Below the pieces are notes generated by a model. The model did not search any database. It was not told the origin of the DNA and worked only from the letters and a program-made list of their open reading frames with translations. A DNA stretch of 64,000 nucleotides. Origin: Limnoperna fortunei (Eukaryota; Mollusca; Bivalvia; Mytilida; Modiolidae). A program made the translations under genes and the position numbers. The stretch lies in assembly GCA_944474755.1 (NCBI GenBank), contig OX104118.1, positions 71,801,575 through 71,865,574 on the forward strand, given 5' to 3'. Shown one piece after another: positions 36,215 through 45,806 of the stretch; the stretch's first letter is position 1; the number at the start of each line of letters is the position of its first letter.

Positions 36215-36324
36215 CCTCACACACACACACACACTCTCTCCCTCACACACACACACCCTCACACACACACACACACCCTCACCCTCACACACACACCCCC
36301 CCCCCACACACACACATATATATA
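36184..36324. repeat. CA-rich microsatellite (copy A)
   Basis: Interrupted (CA)n with CCCTCA and CTCTCC interruptions, flanked by TATATA runs. The counterpart in copy B (40598-40714) is shorter and interrupted differently, as expected of fast microsatellite change after duplication. Confidence 0.9.
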
Positions 36325-36738
36325 TATAGGTATAAATATATTTATTTGAACACCAGATATCAGCCATTGTAAAGCATTTCACACCTAATACGAAGTATTA
36401 GTTACACTTTACCTTTTACTGTTAGTGTGTTAGTGGTGGAAACACCACAGGATAGTGATATGTGTCTAGTATGGCAGAGTTCGAACGTCTCTAGATCTCT
36501 GTTGTCGCTGACTAGCCTACTTGTAGGTGAAAAGGAGAGTCGAGTGCGTAAATCTTTCCCTGTCAGTACATAGCCTCTACACTTTCAAGACTCCTTCAAT
36601 CGCCTCCAAGGCTGAATTGAAGGGGATCTCGGAGTAGCAAGGACCCCAGAGGTGCAGAGTGCAGGCCCACCGGTGTGTGGATACGCCCTTGTTCTCACCA
36701 ACCTGCCCCAACTATGGGTTAAATAGCTGCACTGCCTT

Positions 36739-37936
36739 GTGGATGACCATGGCAGGTCAAAAGCTATGGGAGACAACCCAGAAAGAAAATCCGGACAGAT
36801 GGAGTTCGTTAGCAATGGCATTGCAGTCGTCTCAGGGAAAGAAAACCCTAAAAGAAAACACGAACCTGGAGGTACTAGGTTGAGCGTTAGGCTAATCACC
36901 TCACCTTGGAAAAAACAAATGATTACGGAAACCATAAATAACAATTCGAAAGATGAAAGGAAGGGAAGGCCAGGTATCCAACAAGCTTCAACACCTTTGA
37001 GCGGAGATGTTACTATGACACATTAGGATGAAAGCTTAACTGAAGTCCACATGCCGAAGGATACACTTGCCAACCCTAAGATCATCAGGAGAATAGGGAC
37101 ATGGAACGTCCGAACCATGTATGCCACTGGCAAAACTGCACAGGTAATGAATGAAATGAGAAAGTATAGACTGGACATCTTAGGAATAAGTGAGTGTAGA
37201 TGGACAAGTTCAGGGAAGATCATCATTCAAACTGGAGAAACCATCATTTATTCTGGAAGAGCAGATAACGATCATTGCAACGGAGTAGCAATAGCAATTA
37301 CTAAAGAAGCAACCAAGTCATTTTATGAATGGACCCCAATCAGTGCGCGCATTGTAACAGCCAGATTCTGATCAAAGTATATTAAAACAACAGTCATACA
37401 GGTATACGCACCCACAAATGAGGCAGAGGAGGAAGACAAAGAAAGTTTTTATGAACAGCTACAAAAAGCCACTGACAAAACACCACGTCACCACATAATC
37501 CTTCTCATGGGTGACATTAATGCAAAGTTGGAAACAAACTAGAAGGTGAAGTGGGGATAGTAGGAAGGTTTGGACTTAAATGTGAAAGAAATGACAACGG
37601 TGAGAAGTTTGTATCCTTTTGTGGCCTGAACAACTTAGCCATTACAACAACCATGTTTCCATGCACACAAAGACATATTTCTCCAAACATGGACGTCACC
37701 TAACAAACCAACATAAAAACCAAATAGACCACTTGGCAATCAATAGAAAATTTAAAAGATCTGTACTCGACGTGAGAGCCATGAGAGGAGCTGATGTAGG
37801 AAGCGACCATAACCTGCTAGTGGCCAAACTAAAACTCAAGCTTCACAGAGCGCAAAAAAAGGAAGTAACATCAAAAAGATATGAATCATGTAAACTGAAA
37901 ATTCCTGAAATAAAAGAAAAATTTCTTTGGAACTAA
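36739..37936 (+). pseudogene. LINE endonuclease domain, copy A
   Basis: The exonuclease-endonuclease-phosphatase fold is recognisable from RRIGTWNVRTMYATGKTAQV, then LDILGISECRW (catalytic Glu block), SGRADNDHCNGVAIAI, LLMGDINAK near 37510 (the usual GD.NA block), NQIDHLAINRKF and GADVGSDHNLLVAKLKL (the SDH catalytic block). An in-frame TAG at 37024-37026 splits the leader from the domain; a TGA at 37369-37371 and a frameshift near 37540 break it further. Confidence 0.85.
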
Positions 37937-39371
37937 GAAATAGATTTAGTGTCCTTACTGATACAGAAGAACTAGACATAGACGGCCAATGGATGCAATT
38001 CAAAAACATATGCAACGAAACAGCTCAAAACATCATTGGTCCTAGAAAGAAGGCTAACCAAGAATGGATAAGTGTTAACAGCTGGAAACTGGTTGAGGAA
38101 AGAAGATTAATGAAAAATAAAATGGACGGAACAAGATCTGAAAGGGTAAAAGAAAAACTTAGACAACAATATACTAATAGCAAAGAAGTGAAAAGGACCT
38201 GAAAAAGGACAAGAAAAAATTGTGTGAAGATCTCGCAACTGAAGCCGAAACAGCGGCCGGTAAGGGAAACATGAAAGCAGTGTATGACATAACAAGAACA
38301 CTTTGTAAGGAAAGACCAAAACAGATAGAGCACATAAAAGATAAGAACGGTACACTACTGACAATGGAATGTGAAGTTAAAGCAAGATGGCAAGAGCATT
38401 TTAACGAGGTTCTTAACAGACCAGAACCACCTGAACCAGCAGAGATCATCACTGCTGGAATTGAAACATTGCCCATCAATGTAGAATGTCCAACATTTAA
38501 CGAAATAAGAACTATAGTAAGAGAACTTAAGAATGGTAAATCACCTGGAATAGACAACAATACCAGCGAACTACTTAGAGCTGACCAAGAAACTGCCACA
38601 AAACAGATCCATAAAATCCTAACAAGAGCATAGAATGAGGAAAAGATACCATCTGCTTGGAAAAGAGGACTCATCGTCAAATTGCCTAAGAAAGGGGACC
38701 TGACATGCTGTGGAAATTGGAGGGGTATTACACTGATCCCAACTACATCCAAAATATTAGGCAAAATTATTATTAAGAGAATAGCAGATGAGGTAAATAA
38801 ACATCTAAGAGAAGAATAGGCAGGATTCCGAGAAGGACGAGGTACAACAGAACAGATCTTTACTCTCAGGAACATCATTGAGAAAACTGTCGAATGGAAT
38901 TCCAACCTATATCTATGTTTCATTGATTTTGAAAAAGCATTTGACAGTGTACATCAAGTGTCATTATGGAAGATAATGAAACAATATGGTATCCCTGGCA
39001 AACTGATCAACCTAGTAAGATGTATGTACCAAGATAATGAATGTGCAGTCATAAGCAGTGGAACATCAGACTGGTTTAAGATCAAATCAGGCGTGAAACA
39101 AGGCTACAACATGTCTGGTTTCCTCTTCCTCATGGTTATCGACTGGATCATGAGAAAGGCAACAACAGATAACAACACAGGAATCCGATGGAACTTTACC
39201 ACCAAATTAGACGATCTAGACTACGCTGATGACATAGCTCTCCTGTCCAGCACAAAAGACCAACTACAAAGAAAATTTAACAACGTTAGCAATCTTGCCC
39301 ATTCCACCGGCCTCAAGATTAATGCATCAAAAACAAAAGTTATGAGATTGAACACAAATACCAACCAACCG
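37927..39371 (+). pseudogene. LINE linker and reverse transcriptase, copy A (truncated)
   Basis: Blocks in order: linker from ELRNRFSVLTDTEELD; RT start with RELKNGKSPGIDNNTSELLR, LIVKLPKKGDLTCCGNWRGI, AGFREGRGTTEQIF, LCFIDFEKAFDSVH, KSGVKQGYNMSGFLFLMVID and LDYADDIALL (catalytic YADD). It is cut after NTNTNQPIT by the duplication junction. Stops at 38631-38633 (TAG for the TGG of copy B) and 38817-38819 (TAG), plus a frame change near 38200. Confidence 0.88.
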
Positions 39372-40597
39372 ATCACACGGTTCAAATAAAAATGTGTTTG
39401 TTAATGTTCTGGTTTATATTTGATAAAATCATTTGATTTTAAATATCCATAATATTGTTTGTCCAGAAAATTTCGACATTACGCAATGGGATTATTATGG
39501 GAGGTTCCCATCCTCGACCTACAAAGCTGCGCAGCGCGTCCCCCATGGAGCTTATAATGCCTAATAATGCTACGCAAATCCTGACGTGTAAAAACTGTTC
39601 CAATTAGGTAAAGGGTTCTGTACTTAGATCCCGAGAAATGCTAAACATTTGCTAAGTAGACTGGCACGTGCAATTTAGGAATTATATTAATGTCATGATA
39701 TGGAGATTTTATTGTATCATATACTTGAGCTTGTACTGATGACGTAAATGTAAGGGTAAACTGATTTTAGTAAATCCCCATATAATAAAGGACAGACCCG
39801 AAATATCGTGATAATATACTAAACCGCATTTTATATTGTTTTTTTTATAACGAAAATTAAATAATTTTATAATTTTCTATATTTTGATAATACAAGTTTG
39901 TATTGCAACACAAGATTATCATAAGTCACGTTTAAATTAAATTTTCGCTTGAATTATTGTTCACCACGTTGAAGGACGTCTGTACCTTTAGACTCTGGTG
40001 GGACACAATCGTCGTAAAAATGTTGAAAATTAAAAATTATTTTCGTGCTTCAGTTCACATGTAGGTAACAAATTTAGTTTCATCTGTGATACAGAAACTA
40101 TGCCATGTGTTAGTCTACACCGGAGAACAAACCATTGATAGACAGGGCAATCCACTAGAGTTATAGCCAACAACTGTGTGCTACCCTGACCACTGACCGT
40201 ACAAGTTACTACCCCTCATCAGAACAGAGGTATTGTCCGTCATCATATGATGAATCAACCGTTTACCGCAGCTACTAAAATTGCACCATATACTATCGTA
40301 AAACACCAGGGACTAATCATTTCTAAAACTCTCGTCGTGGATTAGTTGCCAGGATAGTCAAATTTCGTCCCGTAAAAGGACGTGTTCAACACCCAGACAA
40401 CCACAGGCAAGTCTTCAATGGACTTTGCAGCGACAAAATTGGCATTAAATCAACAACAGTGTAACATCGTTTTTATGACGAAAGTCGTTACTTCATAAGA
40501 AGCAGTAAAAACAAGTTCGAAAACACAATATAACGCATAAAAAATTCATCACATAAAGACAAAGACGGCATATATATATATGTATATAAAGTTATGA

Positions 40598-40714
40598 CCA
40601 CACACACACACACACACCCTCACACACACACCCTCTCCCTCACACACACACACACCCTCACACATACACACACCCTCACCCTCACACACACACACCCCCC
40701 CCACACACACACAC
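40598..40714. repeat. CA-rich microsatellite (copy B)
   Basis: Shorter allele-like counterpart of the array at 36184-36324. Confidence 0.9.
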
Positions 40715-41140
40715 ATATATATATAGGTATAAATATATTTATTTGAACACCAGATATCAGCCATTGTAAAGCATTTCACACCTAATACGAAGTATTAGTT
40801 ACACTTTACCTTTTACTGTTAGTGTGTTAGGTTAGTGGTGGAAACACCACAGGATAGTGATATGTGTCTAGTATGGCAGAGTTCGAACGTCTCTAGATCT
40901 CTGTTGTCGCTGACTAGCCTACTTGTAGGTGAAAAGGAGAGTCGAGTGCGTAAATCTTTCCCTGTCAGTACATAGCCTCTACACTTTCAAGACTCCTTCA
41001 ATCGCCTCCAAGGATGAATTGAAGGGGATCTCGGAGTAGCAAGGACCCCAGAGGTGCAGAGTGCAGGCCCACCGGTGTGTGGATACGCCCTGGTTCTCAC
41101 CAACCTGCCCCAACTATGGGTTAAATAGCTGCACTGCCTT

Positions 41141-42335
41141 GTGGATGACCATGGCAGGTCAAAAGCTATGGGAGACAACCCAGAAAGAAAATCCGGACAG
41201 ATGGAGTTCGTTAGCAATGGCATTGCAGTCGTCTCAGGGAAAGAAAACCCTAAAAGAAAACACGAACCTGGAGGTACTAGGTTGAGCGTTAGGCTAATCA
41301 CCTCACCTTGGAAAAAACAAATTACGGAAACCATAAATAACAATTCGAAAGATGAAAGGAACGGAAGGCCAGGTATCCAACAAGCTTCAGCACCTTTGAG
41401 CGGAGATGTTACTATGACACATGGGGATGAAAGCTTAACTGAAGTCCACATGCCGAAGGATACACTTGCCAACCCTAAGATCATCAGGAGAATAGGGACA
41501 TGGAACGTCCGAACCATGTATGCCACTGGCAAAACTGCACAGGTAATGAATGAAATGAGAAAGTATAGACTGGACATCTTAGGAATAAGTGAGTGTAGAT
41601 GGACAAGTTCAGGGAAGATCATCATTCAAACTGGAGAAACCATCATTTATTCTGGAAGAGCAGATAACGATCATTGCAACGGAGTAGCAATAGCAATTAC
41701 TAAAGAAGCAACCAAGTCATTTTATGAATGGACCCCAATCAGTGCGCGCATTGTAACAGCCAGATTCTGATCAAAGTATATTAAAACAACAGTCATACAG
41801 GTATACGCACCCACAAATGAGGCAGAGGAGGAAGACAAAGAAAGTTTTTATGAACAGCTACAAAAAGCCACTGACAAAACACCACGTCACCACATAATCC
41901 TTCTCATGGGTGACATTAATGCAAAGTTGGAAACAAACTAGAAGGTGAAGTGGGGATAGTAGGAAGGTTTGGACTTAAATGTGAAAGAAATGACAACGGT
42001 GAGAAGTTTGTATCCTTTTGTGGCCTGAACAACTTAGCCATTACAACAACCATGTTTCCATGCACACAAAGACATATTTCTCCAAACATGGACGTCACCT
42101 AACAAACCAACATAAAAACCAAATAGACCACTTGGCAATCAATAGAAAATTTAAAAGATCTGTACTCGACGTGAGAGCCATGAGAGGAGCTGATGTAGGA
42201 AGCGACCATAACCTGCTAGTGGCCAAACTAAAACTCAAGCTTCACAGAGCGCAAAAAAAGGAAGTAACATCAAAAAGATATGAATCATGTAAACTGAAAA
42301 TTCCTGAAATAAAAGAAAAATTTCTTTGGAACTAA
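41141..42335 (+). pseudogene. LINE endonuclease domain, copy B
   Basis: The leader and the first half of the endonuclease form one open frame (41141-41770) because the codon that is TAG in copy A is GGG here. Motifs as in copy A: GTWNVRTMYATGK, LGISECRW, a GDINAK block near 41910 and GADVGSDHNLL. The domain is interrupted by TGA at 41768-41770 and by a frameshift near 41940. Confidence 0.87.
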
Positions 42336-44397
42336 GAAATAGATTTAGTGTCCTTACTGATACAGAAGAACTAGACATAGACGGCCAATGGATGCAATTC
42401 AAAAACATATGCAACGAAACAGCTCAAAACATCATTGGTCCTAGAAAGAAGGCTAACCAAGAATGGATAAGTGTTAACAGCTGGAAACTGGTTGAGGAAA
42501 GAAGATTAATGAAAAATAAAATGGACGGAACAAGATCTGAAAGGGTAAAAGAAAAACTTAGACAACAATATACTAATAGCAAAGAAGTGAAAAGGACCTG
42601 AAAAAGGACAAGAAAAAATTGTGTGAAGATCTCGCAACTGAAGCCGAAACAGCGGCCGGTAAGGGAAACATGAAAGCAGTGTATGACATAACAAGAACAC
42701 TTTGTAAGGAAAGACCAAAACAGATAGAGCACATAAAAGATAAGAACGGTACACTACTGACAATGGAATGTGAAGTTAAAGCAAGATGGCAAGAGCATTT
42801 TAACGAGGTTCTTAACAGACCAGAACCACCTGAACCAGCAGAGATCATCACTGCTGGAATTGAAACATTGCCCATCAATGTAGAATGTCCAACATTTAAC
42901 GAAATAAGAACTATAGTAAGAGAACTTAAGAATGGTAAATCACCTGGAATAGACAACAATACCAGCGAACTACTTAGAGCTGACCAAGAAACTGCCACAA
43001 AACAGATCCATAAAATCCTAACAAGAGCATGGAATGAGGAAAAGATACCATCTGCTTGGAAAAGAGGACTCATCGTCAAATTGCCTAAGAAAGGGGACCT
43101 GACATGCTGTGGAAATTGGAGGGGTATTACACTGATCCCAACTACATCCAAAATATTAGGCAAAATTATTATTAAGAGAATAGCAGATGAGGTAAATAAA
43201 CATCTAAGAGAAGAATAGGCAGGATTCCGAGAAGGACGAGGTACAACAGAACAGATCTTTACTCTCAGGAACATCATTGAGAAAACTGTCGAATGGAATT
43301 CCAACCTATATCTATGTTTCGTTGATTTTGAAAAAGCATTTGACAGTGTACATCAAGTGTCATTATGGAAGATAATGAAACAATATGGTATCCCTGGCAA
43401 ACTGATCAACCTAGTAAGATGTATGTACCAAGATAATGAATGTGCAGTCATAACAAGCAGTGGAACATCAGACTGGTTTAAGATCAAATCAGGCGTGAAA
43501 CAAGGCTACAACATGTCTGGTTTCCTCTTCCTCATGGTTATCGACTGGATCATGAGAAAGGCAACAACAGATAACAACACAGGAATCCGATGGAACTTTA
43601 CCACCAAATTAGACGATCTAGACTACGCTGATGACACAGCTCTCCTGTCCAGCACAAAAGACCAACTACAAAGAAAATTTAACAACGTTAGCAATCTTGC
43701 CCATTCCACCGGCCTCAAGATTAATGCATCAAAAACAAAAGTTATGAGATTGAACACAAATACCAACCAACCGATCACCAGCACCAATGGAAATGAAATC
43801 GAAGACGTCAAATCCTTCATCTATCTTGGTGCTATGATAACAACCAATGGCGGAACAAATGAAGATATCAGAAGACGATTAGGCCTTGCAAATATGACGT
43901 ACAACAAACTTGCCCCTATTTGGAACAACAGTCAACTATCAAAGAGAACAAAGTTCCGCCTGCTCAACTCAAATGTCATATATGTCCTTCTATACGGAAG
44001 CGAAACCTGGAAAATGACTAAAAATGATGAAAATATGCTGGACACCTTCCTACACAAGAGCTTAAGAAGAATTTAAAAAATATATTGGCCTCAAAAAGTT
44101 ACAAATTAAGAAGTAAGTAAACAAGCTAGTTGTGCAAAGATCAGTGACGCTATTAGAAGAAGAAGGTGGAAATGGCTTGGACATGTGCTCATGATGGAGA
44201 ACAGCAGACCCGCAAAAATAGCACTCACGTGGACTCCAGATGGTAAAAGAAAAAGAGGACGTCCAAAAGAGACCTGGATGAGGACCATAGAAAAGGAAAG
44301 GAAAGAATTGGGCTTCAAGAGCGGCATCTGATAGAGAAAAATGGAGAGGACTTGTTAACGGCCCGATTCTCCTTAAGGAGAGACGGAAATAAGTCAA
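42326..44397 (+). pseudogene. LINE reverse transcriptase and C-terminal region, copy B
   Basis: All RT blocks are present: SPGIDNNTSELL, LPKKGDLTCCGNWRGITLIP, AGFREGRGTTEQIFTLRNII, CFVDFEKAFDSVH, SGVKQGYNMSGFLFL, DYADDTALLSS, then DVKSFIYLGAMITTNGG and LLYGSETWKMTKNDENML. After a stop at 44074-44076 the C-terminus continues with KIYWPQKVTN, RRRRWKWLGHVLMMENSRPA and GKRKRGRPKETWMRTIEKE. TAG at 43216-43218 and the later stops kill it. Confidence 0.9.
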
Positions 44398-44400
44398 GTA

Positions 44401-44974
44401 AGTCGTCTACTCTTAATTGAGACATAGGACAAACAGTTTACGCCCTTTAGTATTCGCTAGAACTTCAAAAAGAGATATTAAAGTAATTAAGAAATAATTC
44501 ATGGAGTCTGTGGTTTATATTTGTTTTAGAACGAGCTGGCCATTTATGTCGCATTATTTTATCCCAAGAGATAGCGCCAGCTCGTAGTAAATTATTGATA
44601 AACCATTGATGTGTAATGACATACAAATAAAACGTTAAAAGGTTAGAAGTCTCAAGGAAATTCTGACGTCTAAATTCGTAGTAATATGACCCAAAAATAT
44701 CCCACCGTTGGTCAACAAAGCAGATGAATATAGTTTAAGAAATATAGTGATCATAATGCATTTGCACAATGTAGATTATCAATTTACTGAAAACTTTTAC
44801 TTTCATTTGGCAAATTTGAATAAACTTAATCTTTCCATTAAACGTAACGCTATAAATCTAAAAATTTTTAAAAAAAAAGATATACCAACACTAAAACACT
44901 AAATTTACAATTTAAAAATAAAAATTTGTAAAAGTATATTAAATATTATTCATACTTGTCAGCGTCATATGTAA
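44401..44974. other. Non-coding, with a small inverted repeat
   Basis: The only feature is a perfect 10-bp inverted repeat ACGAGCTGGC (44531-44540) / GCCAGCTCGT (44576-44585). A 64-codon frame at 44708-44902 has no recognised domain but lies directly upstream of a LINE C-terminal fragment and may be its decayed continuation. Confidence 0.35.
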
Positions 44975-45199
44975 AGTTCTCTTAATGCAAGTCTTCATCG
45001 AATTAAGGTTAGCGACCACTTCTTGTTGCAACTTTGCCCACCCAAAGTCGACGACTCATTTATTCTTTTTGACAAACAAAGAAATGTTCTGTTTCGCGAA
45101 TTAAAAGGTTGTGATCTATCGATTAAACATCTACTGGCTGGTGACGTAGAAGTTTCCGTTGAACAGAATAACTACATTTTTCAATATAACAAGTTTTAA
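44975..45199 (+). pseudogene. C-terminal fragment of a non-LTR retrotransposon ORF2
   Basis: A 74-codon frame ending at TAA 45197-45199 reads SSLNASLHRIKVSDHFLLQL, then PPKVDDSFILFDKQRNVLFR, ELKGCDLSIKHLLAGDVEVS, VEQNNYIFQYNKF. This resembles the zinc-binding tail after the RT of jockey/CR1-like LINEs, here with cysteines lost. It has no connection to the ZNF593 gene that starts 413 bp downstream. Confidence 0.55.
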
Positions 45200-45536
45200 C
45201 AAAATAAGAATAAAATATTGAAAATATTATTTTACCGTAAATAGTTGTAGTACGCTGGGAAGTATAATAAAAAGATTGTCTATATTACAATTATTTTATT
45301 TGTTGTTGTTTCTTTATATTATGTTGTTATTTTTATGTCTTATGTTTAAGCATATTTTTTTTACTTTTGAATATATGTTGATTGGATATCCGTGATATCG
45401 TTTACTTGACTTGGGAAGTTTTTTACGTCCTACACCGACAACTTAATGCCCTTGGTCGGACGGTTCGTTTACTTAAAGGTTTTTGGTATTTATATGACTC
45501 GTTGGAAATCTTCAAAAAAAAGTTAGATTTCTAGGA

Positions 45537-45556
45537 ACTTCCGGTGATTTCACGTG
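45537..45556 (+). promoter_or_regulatory. Candidate ZNF593 promoter: ETS site and E-box
   Basis: ACTTCCGG (45537-45544, a consensus ETS/GABP site) and CACGTG (45551-45556, an E-box of the Myc/Max type) lie 57-76 bp upstream of the ZNF593 ATG. ETS sites near the start are typical of housekeeping promoters, and E-boxes of ribosome-biogenesis genes. No TATA box is evident. Confidence 0.5.
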
Positions 45557-45612
45557 TTGATTGAAAATTATTATTTAGTACATAAAACTTTTTCTTGGTG
45601 ATATAGAAAACT

Positions 45613-45806
45613 ATGGGGAGGTATGCTCGAAAGAAGCAACACAAGGGTGACAAGCCGCTTAAGGAAAAATATAGAACAAGGAGAAAAACCAAAGATCTAG
45701 ACCAAATTCACGAGGATATGATACCTAAGAATGCAACAAAACTGCTTGATCAGGATATTGATTTGGACAAACCAGGCTCCGCACAGTTTTACTGCCTTCA
45801 TTGTGC
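45613..45806 (+). CDS. ZNF593: ZNF593 exon 1 (codons 1-64 plus two bases)
   Basis: Starts at the ATG of [14 protein letters not shown] and ends inside the codon after the second zinc-finger cysteine (FYCLHC), at a consensus donor GTAAGT (45807-45812). Read without splicing, the frame runs straight into a stop one codon later, so splicing is required. Confidence 0.93.

Larger units (their letters stand above)
34957..39371. repeat. Tandem segmental duplication, copy A (4415 bp)
   Basis: The sequence starting ATCACACGGTTCAAATAAAA at 34957 starts again at 39372 and is followed by a nearly identical 4.4 kb. Copy A ends in the middle of the LINE reverse transcriptase (..CCAACCAACCGATCAC), where copy B continues into the rest of the gene. 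The breakpoint shares only ATCAC (5 bp). Differences between copies are few: scattered substitutions, 1-3 bp indels and microsatellite length. Confidence 0.93.
36420..39371 (+). mobile_element. RTE-like LINE, copy A, 3'-truncated by the duplication breakpoint
   Basis: A GC-richer 5' leader (36420-36740), an APE-type endonuclease region, a linker and an RT that stops at 39371 where the tandem unit ends. It matches a LINE type whose endonuclease is often annotated craniofacial development protein 2-like. Lesions shared with copy B: TGA after ISARIVTARF (37369-37371), a frameshift near 37540, TAA after EKFLWN (37934-37936), TAG in REE/AGFREGRG (38817-38819). Private stops: TAG at 37024-37026 and TAG at 38631-38633. 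Dead. Confidence 0.9.
39372..43776. repeat. Tandem segmental duplication, copy B
   Basis: Second copy of the unit that begins at 34957, including the 1.45 kb of sequence upstream of the LINE, the CA microsatellite and the LINE up to ..CCGATCAC. From 43777 the sequence (CAGCACCAATGGAAATG) is absent from copy A and is the authentic continuation of the RT gene, so the ancestral locus had the copy B downstream end and the copy A upstream end. Confidence 0.93.
40830..44400 (+). mobile_element. RTE-like LINE, copy B, with full 3' end
   Basis: Same leader, endonuclease and RT as copy A, continuing through the RT thumb and C-terminal region to a 3' end with GACGGAAATAAGTCAAGTAA near 44380-44400. Copy B lacks the two stops private to copy A, so longer frames survive (41141-41770, 42619-43218, 43357-44076), but it shares the TGA at 41768-41770, the frameshift near 41940, the TAA at 42333-42335 and the TAG at 43216-43218, and has a further stop at 44074-44076. 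Non-functional. Confidence 0.92.

Noticed and set aside
36071..36382. Cys/Val/Gly-rich minus-strand frame (CVCVRVCVC)
   Set aside because: Translation of the CA-rich microsatellite.
38174..38923. 249-codon minus-strand frame opposite LINE copy A, and its counterpart at 42573-43304
   Set aside because: Antisense shadow of the RT gene; the protein is a low-information Ser/Leu/Phe-rich mirror of the sense codons.
40830..44400. Active LINE
   Set aside because: Several stops and frameshifts in both the endonuclease and RT regions; the YADD motif is intact but the ORF is not.
36420..44400. Two independent LINE insertions
   Set aside because: The copies share 1.45 kb of upstream flank and the same disabling mutations, and copy A ends mid-gene at the start of copy B; a tandem duplication explains all of this.
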